In this document: piece after piece, positions 19,370 through 28,850 of the stretch
Numbering within the stretch: position 1 is the stretch's first letter
Layout: each line of letters starts with the position of its first letter
DNA from: Actinomycetes bacterium
Lineage (GTDB): Bacteria > Actinomycetota > Acidimicrobiia > Acidimicrobiales > JAKAVM01
Reading direction: 5' to 3'
DNA length: 34,426 nucleotides
NCBI GenBank assembly: GCA_021827485.1
Contig: JAKAVM010000049.1
Span: 1-34,426 of the forward strand
The notes under the pieces: generated by a model
The model's input: only the letters and a program-made list of their open reading frames with translations
Database searches by the model: none
What the model was told of the DNA's origin: nothing
Translations under genes and position numbers: made by a program

Positions 19370-19419
19370 TTCATGGATGGTCTATTCTTTGAAGCTATCA
19401 CTAGAGATTGCGAGGTAAA

Positions 19420-19725
19420 GTGAAAATTCAACGTGGTGATCGAGTCCGGGTCTTGACGGGTAAAGACCGTGGTAAGCAAGGTGAAGTAACTCGGGTTCTG
19501 CCTTCTAAGACCCAAGTCTTTGTTGACGGAGTAAATATTGCAAAGCGTCATACGAAACCACGCCAAGCAAATACCCAGGGAGGAATCATAGATAAGCGTA
19601 TGCCGATAAATGTCTCTAATGTTGCCATAATCTGTTCTCAGTGTGGCCCAACAAGGATTGGCTACTCGCACAATAGCGATGGAATTAAAATTCGCATTTG
19701 CCGTAAGTGTGGGGGCGATCTATGA
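19420..19725 (+). CDS. rplX: 50S ribosomal protein L24 (uL24), zinc-ribbon form
   Basis: L24 initiates 50S assembly and sits near the tunnel exit. I place the start at GTG 19420 ([18 protein letters not shown]) because the family begins this way and GAGG lies just upstream. The ORF-track TTG at 19408 would add four residues. The product is 101 aa. The C-terminal part keeps two CxxC pairs (CSQCGPTR and CRKCGG), which probably bind zinc. Its TGA overlaps the rplE start as ATGA. Confidence 0.96.
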   Translation: MKIQRGDRVRVLTGKDRGKQGEVTRVLPSKTQVFVDGVNIAKRHTKPRQANTQGGIIDKRMPINVSNVAIICSQCGPTRIGYSHNSDGIKIRICRKCGGDL

Positions 19726-20294
19726 GTGTGGCGAAGGTGGACTCCAAGAGATCGGAACGACTCAAAGCGCACTATGTTTCTACGGTACGTCCGCAGCTCA
19801 TGGAGCAACTGTCAATTACCAATGTCATGAGGGTGCCAACTCTTGAGAAAATCGTGATTAATATGGGTGTGGGACGGGCAACTCAGAGCCAGTCGCTTCT
19901 TGACGGAGCTGTTAGAGATCTACAAGTCATCTCAGGCCAGAAGCCAGTTGTAACTAAAGCCAAGAAATCTATAGCTGGATTCAAGTTGCGTGAGGGTAAC
20001 CCGATTGGGGCCATGGTCACGCTTCGAGGTGATCGGATGTGGGAGTTTTTTGATCGGCTGGTTGCGTTGGCTATACCCAGGATAAGGGACTTTAGAGGAT
20101 TGCCAGCAAATTCATTCGATGGGAAAGGCAACTATACCTTTGGGGTGTCAGAGCAACTTATATTTCCTGAGATTGATTATGACAAGATCGATTCAACCCG
20201 TGGAATGGACATCACAATTGTTACAAGCGCACAGAATAATGAAGAAGGTAGAGCACTTCTACTCGCCTTTGGGTTCCCATTCAGGCGCAATTAG
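19722..20294 (+). CDS. rplE: 50S ribosomal protein L5 (uL5)
   Basis: L5 binds 5S rRNA and contacts P-site tRNA. I choose ATG 19722 ([15 protein letters not shown]), which overlaps the rplX stop by four bases, over the upstream GTG 19707. The 190-aa product has [35 protein letters not shown] and [22 protein letters not shown]. Its length is typical. A 66-bp gap follows before rpsN; no structure was recognised there. Confidence 0.97.
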   Translation: MSVAKVDSKRSERLKAHYVSTVRPQLMEQLSITNVMRVPTLEKIVINMGVGRATQSQSLLDGAVRDLQVISGQKPVVTKAKKSIAGFKLREGNPIGAMVTLRGDRMWEFFDRLVALAIPRIRDFRGLPANSFDGKGNYTFGVSEQLIFPEIDYDKIDSTRGMDITIVTSAQNNEEGRALLLAFGFPFRRN

Positions 20295-20360
20295 AAGCAT
20301 AGATTACGAAAATTTACAAGAAGTAAGTCATTTAGAGAGAAAGATAACCACTACCAAACA

Positions 20361-20546
20361 ATGGCCAAAAAAGCACTCATCCAAAAGCAACAACGAACTC
20401 CGAAATTTCGCGTTAGAGGCTATACGCGCTGTCAGCGCTGTGGACGTCCCAAGGCGGTATATCGTAAGTTTGGGCTTTGCCGTATTTGCCTTCGCAATAT
20501 GGTTCATGCAGGTGAGATCCCTGGTGTCACGAAGGCAAGTTGGTAA
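20361..20546 (+). CDS. rpsN: 30S ribosomal protein S14 type Z (uS14)
   Basis: This is the short zinc-binding form of S14, 61 aa, from the 30S head. It reads [20 protein letters not shown], followed by [20 protein letters not shown] with two CxxC pairs, then GVTKASW. It occupies the normal spc-operon position between rplE and rpsH. An overlapping 147-aa ORF at 20119-20562 is a shadow in another frame. Confidence 0.98.
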   Translation: MAKKALIQKQQRTPKFRVRGYTRCQRCGRPKAVYRKFGLCRICLRNMVHAGEIPGVTKASW

Positions 20547-20561
20547 GGAGGTGGCAGTTTA

Positions 20562-20966
20562 ATGACAATGACTGACCCGGTTGCAGACATGCTTACTCGA
20601 ATTCGTAATGCAAATACTGCAATGCATACAACCGTGAGAGTTCCAGGTTCTAAGCTCAAAACCGAACTGGCAAAGATTCTTGAGCGCGAAGGCTATATTG
20701 AGTCTTTTACGGCAAATAACCTTGCTCCTAAGCCGGGAACCGAGCTAGAAATTCGGTTGAAGTATTCATCTGAGCGCGAGAGAACAATATCGGGTCTCCG
20801 GAGAATTTCAAAACCCGGTCGAAGAGTCTATTCAAGTTCAGAGAAACTACCGCGCGTACTCGGAGGTATGGGTATCGCAATAGTTTCCACCCCCAAAGGT
20901 CTTATGACCGATACTGAGGCCAAAAAGAAACGACTTGGCGGTGAGGTAATCTGCTATGTCTGGTGA
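20562..20966 (+). CDS. rpsH: 30S ribosomal protein S8 (uS8)
   Basis: S8 is a central-domain assembly protein and in E. coli the translational repressor of the spc operon. The 134-aa product has [15 protein letters not shown] near the N-terminus, [21 protein letters not shown] in the middle and [14 protein letters not shown] towards the end. A strong AAGGAGGT lies upstream. ATG 20562 is taken, though ATG 20568 is two codons inside. The 63-bp spacer to rplF contains GCGTA/TACGC around an AT-rich loop. Confidence 0.98.
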   Translation: MTMTDPVADMLTRIRNANTAMHTTVRVPGSKLKTELAKILEREGYIESFTANNLAPKPGTELEIRLKYSSERERTISGLRRISKPGRRVYSSSEKLPRVLGGMGIAIVSTPKGLMTDTEAKKKRLGGEVICYVW

Positions 20967-21029
20967 CCATAGGGGCTGCGTATATAAATTTACGCGCTTG
21001 TCAAGGTTGAATACGATAAGGAGAAGCCT

Positions 21030-21569
21030 GTGTCTAGAGTAGGTAATGCACCGATCCCTCTTCCCTCGAATGTCGACATAAACATTTCAGGTTCGCATGT
21101 GACAGTCAAGGGTCCCCAAGGGGTGCTTGAGCGTGACGTTCCATCCCCGATAAGCGTTATTACGGAAGAAGGAGTAATAAAAGTTGTGCGTCCGAACGAC
21201 GAGCGACGTAATAAAGCACTTCATGGGCTGGTACGCGCTCTCGTCAATAATATGGTTGTTGGAGTAACCAACGGATTTGTGAAAGAGCTGGAGATCGTAG
21301 GTGTTGGATACCGTGCTACCCCGCAAGGGCCGAATCAGATTCAGTTAGCTCTTGGTTTTAGCCATCCGGTGAATGTAACTGCTCCCGATGGCGTCACATT
21401 TGAAGTACCACAGCCAACCAGGATAAACATCAAAGGGATCGATAAGGAGAAAGTTGGCCAAGTAGCGGCAAACATTCGCAAGATACGAAAGCCCGAACCC
21501 TATAAAGGCAAAGGCGTTAAATACGTTGGTGAGAGAATCGTTCGCAAGGCAGGAAAGGCTGGCAAATGA
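21030..21569 (+). CDS. rplF: 50S ribosomal protein L6 (uL6)
   Basis: L6 lies at the base of the L7/L12 stalk near the factor-binding site. At 179 aa it is standard. It begins [17 protein letters not shown] and includes [19 protein letters not shown] and the C-terminal signature [18 protein letters not shown]. The start is GTG 21030, with AAGGAG upstream. It overlaps rplR by four bases (ATGA). Confidence 0.98.
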   Translation: MSRVGNAPIPLPSNVDINISGSHVTVKGPQGVLERDVPSPISVITEEGVIKVVRPNDERRNKALHGLVRALVNNMVVGVTNGFVKELEIVGVGYRATPQGPNQIQLALGFSHPVNVTAPDGVTFEVPQPTRINIKGIDKEKVGQVAANIRKIRKPEPYKGKGVKYVGERIVRKAGKAGK

Positions 21570-21931
21570 CGGACGCTAATAAGCACAAACGAGAGTTGCG
21601 GCTTCGTCGGCACTATCGCGTACGCAAGAAAGTTGCTGGTACCCCTGATAGGCCAAGGCTCACAGTGTTTCGTTCTAACAAGCACATCTCGGTTCAGATT
21701 ATTGATGATAGCGCTGGCCTCACCTTGGTCTCAGCATCAACAACTGAAAAGGAGCTCAAGAGTGCTAGTACTGCAACCGTAGATGCAGCGAAGACGGTTG
21801 GAAAACTAGTTGCCCAGCGAGCGATTGCCAAAGGGGTTAGTACAGTTGTGTTTGATAGATCGGGTTTTCGTTACCACGGCAGAGTGGCAGCGGTAGCCGA
21901 TGGAGCCCGTGAAGGAGGACTCGTTTTATGA
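21566..21931 (+). CDS. rplR: 50S ribosomal protein L18 (uL18)
   Basis: L18 binds 5S rRNA with L5. The 121-aa product has [32 protein letters not shown] and the ending [21 protein letters not shown], all diagnostic. Its length is typical. It is linked to rplF upstream and rpsE downstream by four-base ATGA overlaps, so the three are probably translated in a coupled way. Confidence 0.98.
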   Translation: MTDANKHKRELRLRRHYRVRKKVAGTPDRPRLTVFRSNKHISVQIIDDSAGLTLVSASTTEKELKSASTATVDAAKTVGKLVAQRAIAKGVSTVVFDRSGFRYHGRVAAVADGAREGGLVL

Positions 21932-22554
21932 GTGAAGGACTAGACAGCTTTGAAGAGAGAACTATCAAAGTCAACCGAGTAGCTAAGGTGGTCCAAGGTG
22001 GCCGGCGGTTTTCATTTACTGCACTTATGGTGATTGGCGATGGAAATGGCCGCGTGGGTCTGGGTTATGGCAAAGCCAAAGAAGCTGGCTTAGCCGTCCA
22101 GAAAGGTATCGAAGCCGCAAAGAAAAACTTGATTGATGTTCCATTGACAGGATCGACTATTCCACATCCAACCATAGGTGAAGCGGGGGCAGGTAGAGTG
22201 CTTCTCAAGCCTGCAGCTCCCGGTACTGGAGTAATTGCCGGAGGAGCTGCTCGGGCTATTTTAGAGTTGGCAGGCATTCACGACATACTTGCCAAGTCCC
22301 TTGGCTCTTCGAATGGGATAAATGTTGCCCATGCAACAATTGCGGGGCTGAAGTCTCTACATAGACCCGATGATGTTGCACGACTACGTGGCAAGCCGGC
22401 AGATAGGGTAGTGCCCGCAAAGATCTTAGAGGCATACAATGCAAAAAGGGCAGAGAAGAAATTGGCTGCATTTACTTCTGGTGATGATTACTCCCTAGAA
22501 GACAATGTAGTTGAAGTAGAAGAAGCTGCTCCGTCTGGCGCAGGAGTCGCGTAG
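21928..22554 (+). CDS. rpsE: 30S ribosomal protein S5 (uS5)
   Basis: S5 contributes to decoding accuracy and mRNA unwinding at the entry channel. The 208-aa product includes [34 protein letters not shown] and the C-terminal [15 protein letters not shown]. After the core there are about 40 residues, ending in a modest acidic tail ([16 protein letters not shown]). ATG 21928 overlaps the end of rplR by four bases; GAAGGAGG lies upstream. Confidence 0.98.
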   Translation: MSEGLDSFEERTIKVNRVAKVVQGGRRFSFTALMVIGDGNGRVGLGYGKAKEAGLAVQKGIEAAKKNLIDVPLTGSTIPHPTIGEAGAGRVLLKPAAPGTGVIAGGAARAILELAGIHDILAKSLGSSNGINVAHATIAGLKSLHRPDDVARLRGKPADRVVPAKILEAYNAKRAEKKLAAFTSGDDYSLEDNVVEVEEAAPSGAGVA

Positions 22555-22557
22555 AAT

Positions 22558-22779
22558 ATGGCAACTAATAAAGCAATTGACAGTTCTAAGTACCCCGACG
22601 AAGTTTGTTTTAGGGTAACGCAAGTAAAGTCTCAGATTGGTTCTAAGCCAGTACATCGAGGTACTCTGAGGGCCCTTGGTTTGGGACGTATTGGCAAGTC
22701 TAGGGTACTTCCTGATCGACCCGAGATTAGGGGCATGCTCAATTTAGTTGCTCACCTGGTAGAGGTAGTACCTCTGTGA
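22558..22779 (+). CDS. rpmD: 50S ribosomal protein L30 (uL30)
   Basis: L30 is a small 50S protein that is not universal in bacteria. The 73-aa product has the core FRVTQVKSQIGSKPVHRGTL, then ALGLGRIGKSRVLPDRPEIRG and a hydrophobic end. About 16 N-terminal residues are extra compared with the usual 58-62 aa. ATG 22558, three bases after rpsE and 28 bases before rplO. Confidence 0.96.
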   Translation: MATNKAIDSSKYPDEVCFRVTQVKSQIGSKPVHRGTLRALGLGRIGKSRVLPDRPEIRGMLNLVAHLVEVVPL

Positions 22780-22807
22780 AACGTCAACAACTAGAAAAGG
22801 TCGTAAT

Positions 22808-23308
22808 ATGATAAAGTTACATGATCTGGTTCCACCACAAGGATCCAATAGAGATAGAAGACGTGTAGGACGCGGCATCGCTGGCAAGGGAGGTAAGACT
22901 GCTGGGCGTGGTACCAAGGGTCAAGGTGCCAGAGATACAATTCCAGCTGGCTTCGAAGGAGGCCAGCTGCCACTGACGCAACGAGTACCTAAGTTGCGCG
23001 GTTTTAAGAACCCTTTTCGTGTCGAGTATGTACCGATCAACCTGTCGCTTCTCAGCGATCTTGCTGAGGAAGGTAATAGTGCGATAACTCTAGAGTTATT
23101 ACGAGGAAAAGGAATCGTTGCCAAGAAGGAATTAGTCAAGATCCTTGGGAAGGGTACGATTTCTAAGTCCCTGAGAGTTGAAGCTCATGCTTTCTCCAAG
23201 TCAGCGGTTCAGGCGATTGAAGCGGCGGGAGGTACTGTAATTAGTGTGCCTATGCCATTTGGCAATGGTCGTCCTCCGGTACGCGGAAACGCTTTAGCAA
23301 ACAGGTAA
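22808..23308 (+). CDS. rplO: 50S ribosomal protein L15 (uL15)
   Basis: L15 is a late assembly protein in the core of the 50S subunit. The 166-aa product starts MIKLHDLVPPQGSNRDRRRV, with GRGIAGKGGKTAGRGTKGQ, GFEGGQLPLTQRVPKLRGF and a C-terminal FSKSAVQAIEAAGGTV. It is slightly longer than the usual 144-150. ATG 22808; secY follows after one base. Confidence 0.98.
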   Translation: MIKLHDLVPPQGSNRDRRRVGRGIAGKGGKTAGRGTKGQGARDTIPAGFEGGQLPLTQRVPKLRGFKNPFRVEYVPINLSLLSDLAEEGNSAITLELLRGKGIVAKKELVKILGKGTISKSLRVEAHAFSKSAVQAIEAAGGTVISVPMPFGNGRPPVRGNALANR

Positions 23309-23309
23309 A

Positions 23310-24611
23310 GTGTTCTCCGGTCTCAAAAACATTGTAAAAATTGCGGACCTTCGCAATAAGGTTCTGTTTACCTTTGCGATGATAGGGCTATATCTCTTTG
23401 GGACCAATATCCCGGGCCCAGGGGTCAACTATCATGTTGTCCAAAATCTCCTGTCAACTGCTAAGACATCTGGCGGCATACTTAGCTTTTTGAACTTGCT
23501 AACTGGTTCTGGGCTCTCTCGAATGGCTGTATTCGGGCTTGGGATCATGCCATATATCACCTCCACTATCATTGTTCAGCTGCTCGGTGTGGTGATACCT
23601 AAGTTCGAGGAGTGGCGCGACCAAGGTGCTGTCGGACAGAAGAAACTAACTCAGGCAAGCCGTTATCTCACTATAGCCTTGGCTATTATGCAGGCTACTG
23701 GCCTTGCGTTCTTGTTTCATGGAGGCGGTGGAGGACTTTTTGGCACTGGGAATAAGTACGATTTCATACCTGACTTCTCCGCTCCTCGGGTTATTTTCTT
23801 AGTGCTGACAATGACGGCCGGAACTGCAGTGGTTATGTGGTTAGCAGAACTGATAACCCAAAGAGGAATTGGTCAAGGAATGTCCATCTTGATTTTCGCA
23901 AGTGTCTTGGCTTCCATCCCGGGTTATGGAGCATCAGTCTTGTCGCAGGGAGGTAAGCTAAAACTCTTCATTATTATTCTAGTTGCAATTGCTATATTGA
24001 CGGCGATTGTTTTTGTTGAACAGGGCCAGCGGCGTATTCCTGTAACCTATGCAAAAAGAATCCAAGGCCGCAAAATGTACGGGGGCCAGACCAACTTCAT
24101 TCCGATGAAGGTAAATCAAGCTGGTGTCGTCCCAATAATATTTGCCTCTTCGATTCTGTACTTCCCGGCATTGCTCTCAAATATCATTCATTTCGGTGCA
24201 TTTCAGAGATTTGTTCAGAATGACTTACTTAAGCCCACAAGTGGAGTTTATATTGCTCTCTATGGGATATTTATCTTGTTGTTTGCTTTCTTCTATGTTT
24301 CAATCGTATTCGACCCTCATCAGCAAGCAGATATCATAAAGAAACAAGGGGGATTCATCCCTGGAATTCGACCAGGCGTACAGACAGAGCGCTATCTTGC
24401 TAAGACTCTTAACAGGATTACTGGATTTGGCGCTGTGTTCTTGACATTTGTTGCGCTTCTTCCGTCAATAATTTTTGCTGCATGGGGAATAACTGGTTAT
24501 CCATACGCTGGTACTACATTGCTAATTGCCGTGGGTGTCTTAATGGACACGCTGCGTCAAATTGATAGCCAACTTGCCATGCGTAACTATGAGGGTTTCC
24601 TCAAGCAGTAG
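23310..24611 (+). CDS. secY: Protein translocase subunit SecY
   Basis: SecY is the channel of the Sec translocon in the cytoplasmic membrane. The 433-aa product has about ten hydrophobic segments. Family signatures include GLGIMPYITSTIIVQLLGVV, the cytosolic loop VEQGQRRIPVTYAKR, and the conserved KKQGGFIPGIRPG. GTG start at 23310, with ACAGGTAAA upstream in the end of rplO. It is the natural export route for the three signal-peptide proteins encoded in this window (inference). adk follows after two bases. Confidence 0.98.
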   Translation: MFSGLKNIVKIADLRNKVLFTFAMIGLYLFGTNIPGPGVNYHVVQNLLSTAKTSGGILSFLNLLTGSGLSRMAVFGLGIMPYITSTIIVQLLGVVIPKFEEWRDQGAVGQKKLTQASRYLTIALAIMQATGLAFLFHGGGGGLFGTGNKYDFIPDFSAPRVIFLVLTMTAGTAVVMWLAELITQRGIGQGMSILIFASVLASIPGYGASVLSQGGKLKLFIIILVAIAILTAIVFVEQGQRRIPVTYAKRIQGRKMYGGQTNFIPMKVNQAGVVPIIFASSILYFPALLSNIIHFGAFQRFVQNDLLKPTSGVYIALYGIFILLFAFFYVSIVFDPHQQADIIKKQGGFIPGIRPGVQTERYLAKTLNRITGFGAVFLTFVALLPSIIFAAWGITGYPYAGTTLLIAVGVLMDTLRQIDSQLAMRNYEGFLKQ

Positions 24612-24613
24612 GT

Positions 24614-25306
24614 TTGAGAGCGAGCAATAAGGTGATTCCAGGCGCCAGGCTCGTGATGTTAGGCAAACAAGGTGCGGGGAAAGGCACCCAATGTGTTCGC
24701 CTATCTCGTCACTATGTCGTTCCACATATCTCAACGGGAGATATGTTTAGAGCGTCCGTGCGCTCGGGAACGCAGTTGGGTAACAAAGTTCAAAGCTATA
24801 TCGATGAAGGCAACTTGATACCTGATGATCTTGTAATCTCTGTAATTTCTGAGAGACTTTCCCATCCAGATACAGCTGGTAGAGGCTTCGTTCTTGATGG
24901 GTTTCCTCGTACTGTTCCACAAGCCGATCGTCTAAACGAGATCGTCAAACCTCACAAACTCGACCTAGTAGTAAATATTACAGTGCCTACTGATCTAGTA
25001 CTCGAGAGATTGGCAACTCGGATGGTTTGTGTCGATTGTCAAACTAACTATTCGCCACAGCAAACGCCTAAGGTTCAAGGTGTTTGCGATGTATGTGGTG
25101 GCGAAGTTATTCATCGCAAAGATGATAATGAAGAGGCGATCCGCAGAAGGCTCAATCTCTACGATACTCAAACTCGACCGTTAATTGACTACTATCAGGA
25201 GCGCGGCATCCTTCTAGAGGTAGATGGTGTCGGTCCGGTCGATGATGTAACTTTACGCTTGATTCAAAGTGTAGACGAATTTCTATCGAAAATGGGGCAA
25301 CTATGA
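24614..25306 (+). CDS. adk: Adenylate kinase
   Basis: Adenylate kinase converts ATP + AMP to 2 ADP in the cytoplasm. The P-loop GKQGAGKGT is at residues 17-25. The AMP-binding part has STGDMFRA and LDGFPRTVPQ. The LID carries four cysteines (CVDC, then CDVC), so it is the zinc-type long form; total 230 aa. About 10 residues precede the usual family start. The TTG start has only a weak ribosome-binding site, and an in-frame GTG at 24632 is an alternative. The P-loop has KQ where PP is most common. It sits between secY and map, a widespread order. Confidence 0.96.
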   Translation: MRASNKVIPGARLVMLGKQGAGKGTQCVRLSRHYVVPHISTGDMFRASVRSGTQLGNKVQSYIDEGNLIPDDLVISVISERLSHPDTAGRGFVLDGFPRTVPQADRLNEIVKPHKLDLVVNITVPTDLVLERLATRMVCVDCQTNYSPQQTPKVQGVCDVCGGEVIHRKDDNEEAIRRRLNLYDTQTRPLIDYYQERGILLEVDGVGPVDDVTLRLIQSVDEFLSKMGQL

Positions 25307-25323
25307 ACGGATGCTCAAGCAGT

Positions 25324-25397
25324 ATTAGAGCTAGGTTAGTGAAGGCACTTGGCAAAGGAAGATTAGAGCTAGGTTAGTGAAGGCACTTGGCAAAGGA
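25324..25397 (+). repeat. 38-bp tandem duplication upstream of map
   Basis: ATTAGAGCTAGGTTAGTG and the following GGCACTTGGCAAAGGA occur at 25324-25359 and again at 25362-25397. Both copies include an AAAGGA ribosome-binding-type site. Only the second is followed by an ATG, which is the map start; the first reads GGAAGATT where the second reads GGATGATT. Confidence 0.9.
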
Positions 25398-26155
25398 TGA
25401 TTAGAACAAAGTCAGAAATCGACAAAATGCGTAAAGCTGGCAAAGTTGTGGCTGAGATTATGTCTGAGGTACGAGCAGCCATCAAGCCAGGAGTGACAAC
25501 CAAGGCACTTGATTCAATCGCACGAGAGGTAATTAGTCGTCGGGGGGCTACGTCAAACTTTTTGAATTATCCAGGTGCCCGAGGCCCTTTCCCTGCAGTG
25601 ATATGTGCATCGCCAAACGACATGATAGTCCACGGGATCCCTGGATCCTATGTACTGAAGGACGGAGATATTATTTCGATTGATTGTGGAGCAATAGTTG
25701 AAGGTTATCATGGTGATGCTGCTTTCACTGCTCCCGTCGGCCACGTATCACCACTGGCTACGAAACTTATCGAAGTAACCGAGAAGTCACTTTGGGCTGG
25801 GATCGATCAGCTGGTTCGTGGCAACCACCTTTATGAGGTTGGCAGGGAGATACAGAAAGTAGCCGAAAAGGCTGGCTTCTCAGTTGTGAGAGAGTATGTT
25901 GGCCATGCCATCGGTACTCAAATGCACGAGGAACCCCAGGTGCCCAACTACTGGCCAGGTCACAAAGGGCCGAAGCTTCAAGTCGGAAATGTCTTCGCAA
26001 TTGAACCCATGGTCAACGTAGGGGGCCCGGAGACCAAGACATTGTCCGACGGTTGGAGCGTGGTAACACAAGATGGTAAGTTATCCGCCCATTTTGAGCA
26101 CACAATTGCAATTACTGACAGTGGGCCTGAAGTGCTGACCCAGATTGATATATAG
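25397..26155 (+). CDS. map: Methionine aminopeptidase, type I
   Basis: This enzyme removes the initiator methionine from nascent proteins as they leave the ribosome. The 252-aa product has the expected metal ligands D96, D107, H170, E203 and E234 and the substrate-binding H79 in IVHGIP. No N-terminal zinc finger is present. ATG 25397 has AAAGG upstream from the duplicated segment. It follows adk by 90 bp. The next gene is not infA, as is common, but a secreted protein starting 10 bases after the map stop. Confidence 0.97.
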   Translation: MIRTKSEIDKMRKAGKVVAEIMSEVRAAIKPGVTTKALDSIAREVISRRGATSNFLNYPGARGPFPAVICASPNDMIVHGIPGSYVLKDGDIISIDCGAIVEGYHGDAAFTAPVGHVSPLATKLIEVTEKSLWAGIDQLVRGNHLYEVGREIQKVAEKAGFSVVREYVGHAIGTQMHEEPQVPNYWPGHKGPKLQVGNVFAIEPMVNVGGPETKTLSDGWSVVTQDGKLSAHFEHTIAITDSGPEVLTQIDI

Positions 26156-26165
26156 GAGAGTACAT

Positions 26166-28850
26166 ATGATTCAATCCACGAAGTTCGCTAGGACATGTGT
26201 CGCCGCTGTGTTTTGTTTTACCTGCATTCTTGCTTGGGCTAACATGCCGATTAGTTCTTGGGCGAAAACCCTGAGTGCGAGCACCGCTAACTCGAATGGA
26301 AGTCTCTCGCCTCGGTCAGTGGAAGTTGGGTGGAGCACATCTAAGCTGCAATCTCCGACATTCAATGAAGAGTTGACGTCCATTTCATGTATTTCTAGTA
26401 CTTTTTGCATGGCGATTGATTTGACTGGTGACGCCTTTGAGTTTACCGGCAGTTCATGGATTGCGTTTCATGGGATAGATCCTGGGGACCGATTGAATTC
26501 GGTTTCATGCTCTTCTGCAAGTTTTTGTGTAGCAGTTGATGAGCGAGGAGATGAGGTTACTTACAATGGGTCTAGTTGGTCTGCCCCTGTAGCTGTCGCG
26601 GCCGGCATTTGGCTTAACTCAGTTTCTTGTGTTTCCCAGACCTTCTGCATTATTGCTCCCAGTGAAGGCCAGTATGATGTCTACAATGGCTCCAAATGGA
26701 GTTCCTACTCTATTACATCAAGTCTTCCGCTCAACTCTTTCGTATATATATCGTGCTATTCTGCAAATGACTGCGAAGCAGTGAGTGGGTACGGAGCTAT
26801 TACTTTCAATGGTTCCACTTGGTCGCAGTTCTCTCCAGTTGATTCTAATGTTGCAGATACTTCTGTTGGAGGGTTGGTAGGCGTTTCATGTCCAAGTGCA
26901 ACAACTTGCTTTGCGGTTTCATCGAGTGGGTTGGCATATGAGTTGAATAATTCTACCTGGTCATCACCTAACCGGATCGACACTTATGATTTTGTTACAG
27001 AAATTGAGTCGCTTTCTTGTGGTTCTGTTGGCTATTGCGTAGCTGTCGACAGTTCCAATAGGGCGGTTATATTCCAGGGAAAGAGTTGGTCTCAGCCTGT
27101 GCATGTCGATGGTGCCGGATCTAGTCTACAGTCAACTTTACCAGGTGGACCTCTTGATGGGGTTTCGTGCAGCTCAGCCAATACCTGTATGGCAATTGAC
27201 GGATCAGGTAACTCAATCGAGTTAGTCAATGGGGCGTGGGAAGCTGCAATGCCAGTAGGACTATCGCACGCACTCGGCATATCATGCGCGTCTGCTTCAT
27301 TTTGTATGGCCTTGAACTACGAAGGCCAATACTATACATATAGCCCATCTAACGGCTGGAGTGGACAAGAACCAATAATGTCTTCGTCTACAAATTCAAA
27401 TGGGTTTAACACAATTGAATGCGTACCGAGCCAAATAAGTCAGCTTTGCTTTACCGGTAATAATAGTGGAGAGATATTCACCTACAGTTCCAACCATTGG
27501 AGTAGTCCAACCGCTGTGGATTCTACCGGAGCGATTATGGCGATTTCATGTCCCAGCGCGGATTTTTGTGGTCTCGTTGATAGTAACGGTGGGTCAATGT
27601 TCTTCAATGGATCGACTTGGACAGCTCTTCAAGTTATAAACGCTAGTGACCCTTTCATTAGTATTGATTGCGTGTCTAACAACTTTTGCATAGCACTAGA
27701 TAATCGTGGTAATATATCGCAATACAATGGAATAAGTTGGAGTTCGATGAAGGTGGTTGACGTAAATTTTGCACTTACATCACTTTCGTGTGCATCACCG
27801 ACGATGTGTATGGCAGTTGATTCCGGCGGCTATGCTTTTGAATATAACGGAACATCTTGGATTAGCCCGATTAAGATAGATTCGACAGGCTTAACATCAA
27901 TATCATGTTCAACTTCGACTTCGTGTTTAGCTGTAGATGGGCTTGGTCATACGATTCAGTTTTCAAACTCTCTGTGGGCACAGTATGGAACTATCCAATG
28001 GGAAGGTGCCGAGATCTATCAGGTTAGTTGCCCAACGGAACAATTTTGCGCTGTAGTCGATTCCAGTGGCGAAGCTCAAATAAACACTACCGTTTCATCT
28101 CAGGGATACTGGACAGTATCATCGACAGGAGGAGTATATTCCTATGGGGATGCGTTGTTCTATGGCAGTTTGGGGGAATCGACCAATAATGCTCCCATAG
28201 TGGCCATCGCAAGCACTTCAGATGGCAATGGCTATTGGCTGGCAGATTCTAAGGGCGATGTCTATTCTTACGGTGACGCAGCCTTTTGGGGATCTCTGGG
28301 AAATCAACTAATTCAATATCCAGTCGTGGGCTTTTCAGTAGTTCCTGATGGACAAGGTTATTTTATGGTTGACTCGGTTGGGGATATATTTGTTTTCGAT
28401 TCATCTGGGACTCTCGCTTCAACAGTTGGGGTATCTTTCAATGCACCTATAGTAGGGATTGCGATTAGCGCGGACGATAGGGGGTTTTGGGAAGTTTCGG
28501 CTGACGGAGGAATTTTTGCATTTGGCGATGCGAAGTATTACGGTTCGGTGGAGCCATTACATCCCATATCTCCAGTAGTGGGGATGGCGGCGACTTCAGA
28601 TGGTAAAGGGTACTGGGAAGTTTCGGCTGACGGAGGTGTTTTCCCATTTGGCGATGCGACGTACCTTGGATCATTAGGGGGCAAGCATCTAAATACTCCC
28701 GTAGCCGGGATGACTGTTACTCCTGATGCACGAGGCTATTGGCTAGTATCGTCCGACGGGGGGATTTTTGCATTTGGCGATGCTCGTTTTTATGGGTCGA
28801 CATCAGGAATTGCCTTTAACGCCCCAATTGTTGGAGTGGCAGGTCGCTAG
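26166..28850 (+). CDS. Secreted beta-propeller-like repeat protein B
   Basis: Function unknown; related in layout to protein A. I take ATG 26166, with GGAG 8-10 bases upstream, rather than the ORF-track TTG inside map. The 894-aa product has a signal peptide (CVAAVFCFTCILAWANM, then SSWA). From about residue 70 to 640 there are fourteen repeats of the type SVSCSSASFCVAVDxxGxxxxYNGSSW. Thirteen have cysteines spaced C-x5-C and one has a wider spacing. Fourteen would make two seven-bladed propellers (inference). Six repeats of the type GYWEVSADGGIFAFGDAxFYGS follow (647-880). No sortase motif or C-terminal anchor was seen. It is probably co-transcribed with map. Confidence 0.86.
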   Translation: MIQSTKFARTCVAAVFCFTCILAWANMPISSWAKTLSASTANSNGSLSPRSVEVGWSTSKLQSPTFNEELTSISCISSTFCMAIDLTGDAFEFTGSSWIAFHGIDPGDRLNSVSCSSASFCVAVDERGDEVTYNGSSWSAPVAVAAGIWLNSVSCVSQTFCIIAPSEGQYDVYNGSKWSSYSITSSLPLNSFVYISCYSANDCEAVSGYGAITFNGSTWSQFSPVDSNVADTSVGGLVGVSCPSATTCFAVSSSGLAYELNNSTWSSPNRIDTYDFVTEIESLSCGSVGYCVAVDSSNRAVIFQGKSWSQPVHVDGAGSSLQSTLPGGPLDGVSCSSANTCMAIDGSGNSIELVNGAWEAAMPVGLSHALGISCASASFCMALNYEGQYYTYSPSNGWSGQEPIMSSSTNSNGFNTIECVPSQISQLCFTGNNSGEIFTYSSNHWSSPTAVDSTGAIMAISCPSADFCGLVDSNGGSMFFNGSTWTALQVINASDPFISIDCVSNNFCIALDNRGNISQYNGISWSSMKVVDVNFALTSLSCASPTMCMAVDSGGYAFEYNGTSWISPIKIDSTGLTSISCSTSTSCLAVDGLGHTIQFSNSLWAQYGTIQWEGAEIYQVSCPTEQFCAVVDSSGEAQINTTVSSQGYWTVSSTGGVYSYGDALFYGSLGESTNNAPIVAIASTSDGNGYWLADSKGDVYSYGDAAFWGSLGNQLIQYPVVGFSVVPDGQGYFMVDSVGDIFVFDSSGTLASTVGVSFNAPIVGIAISADDRGFWEVSADGGIFAFGDAKYYGSVEPLHPISPVVGMAATSDGKGYWEVSADGGVFPFGDATYLGSLGGKHLNTPVAGMTVTPDARGYWLVSSDGGIFAFGDARFYGSTSGIAFNAPIVGVAGR

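Noticed and set aside
19707-19721. Upstream GTG start for rplE as in the ORF track
   Set aside because: ATG 19722 gives the normal L5 N-terminus and the ATGA coupling seen at neighbouring junctions.
20119-20562. 147-aa + strand ORF
   Set aside because: It overlaps the end of rplE, all of rpsN and the spacers in another frame; its composition is that of a shadow frame.
26145-26165. Upstream TTG start for protein B as in the ORF track
   Set aside because: ATG 26166 has a proper GGAG and places the signal peptide at the N-terminus.
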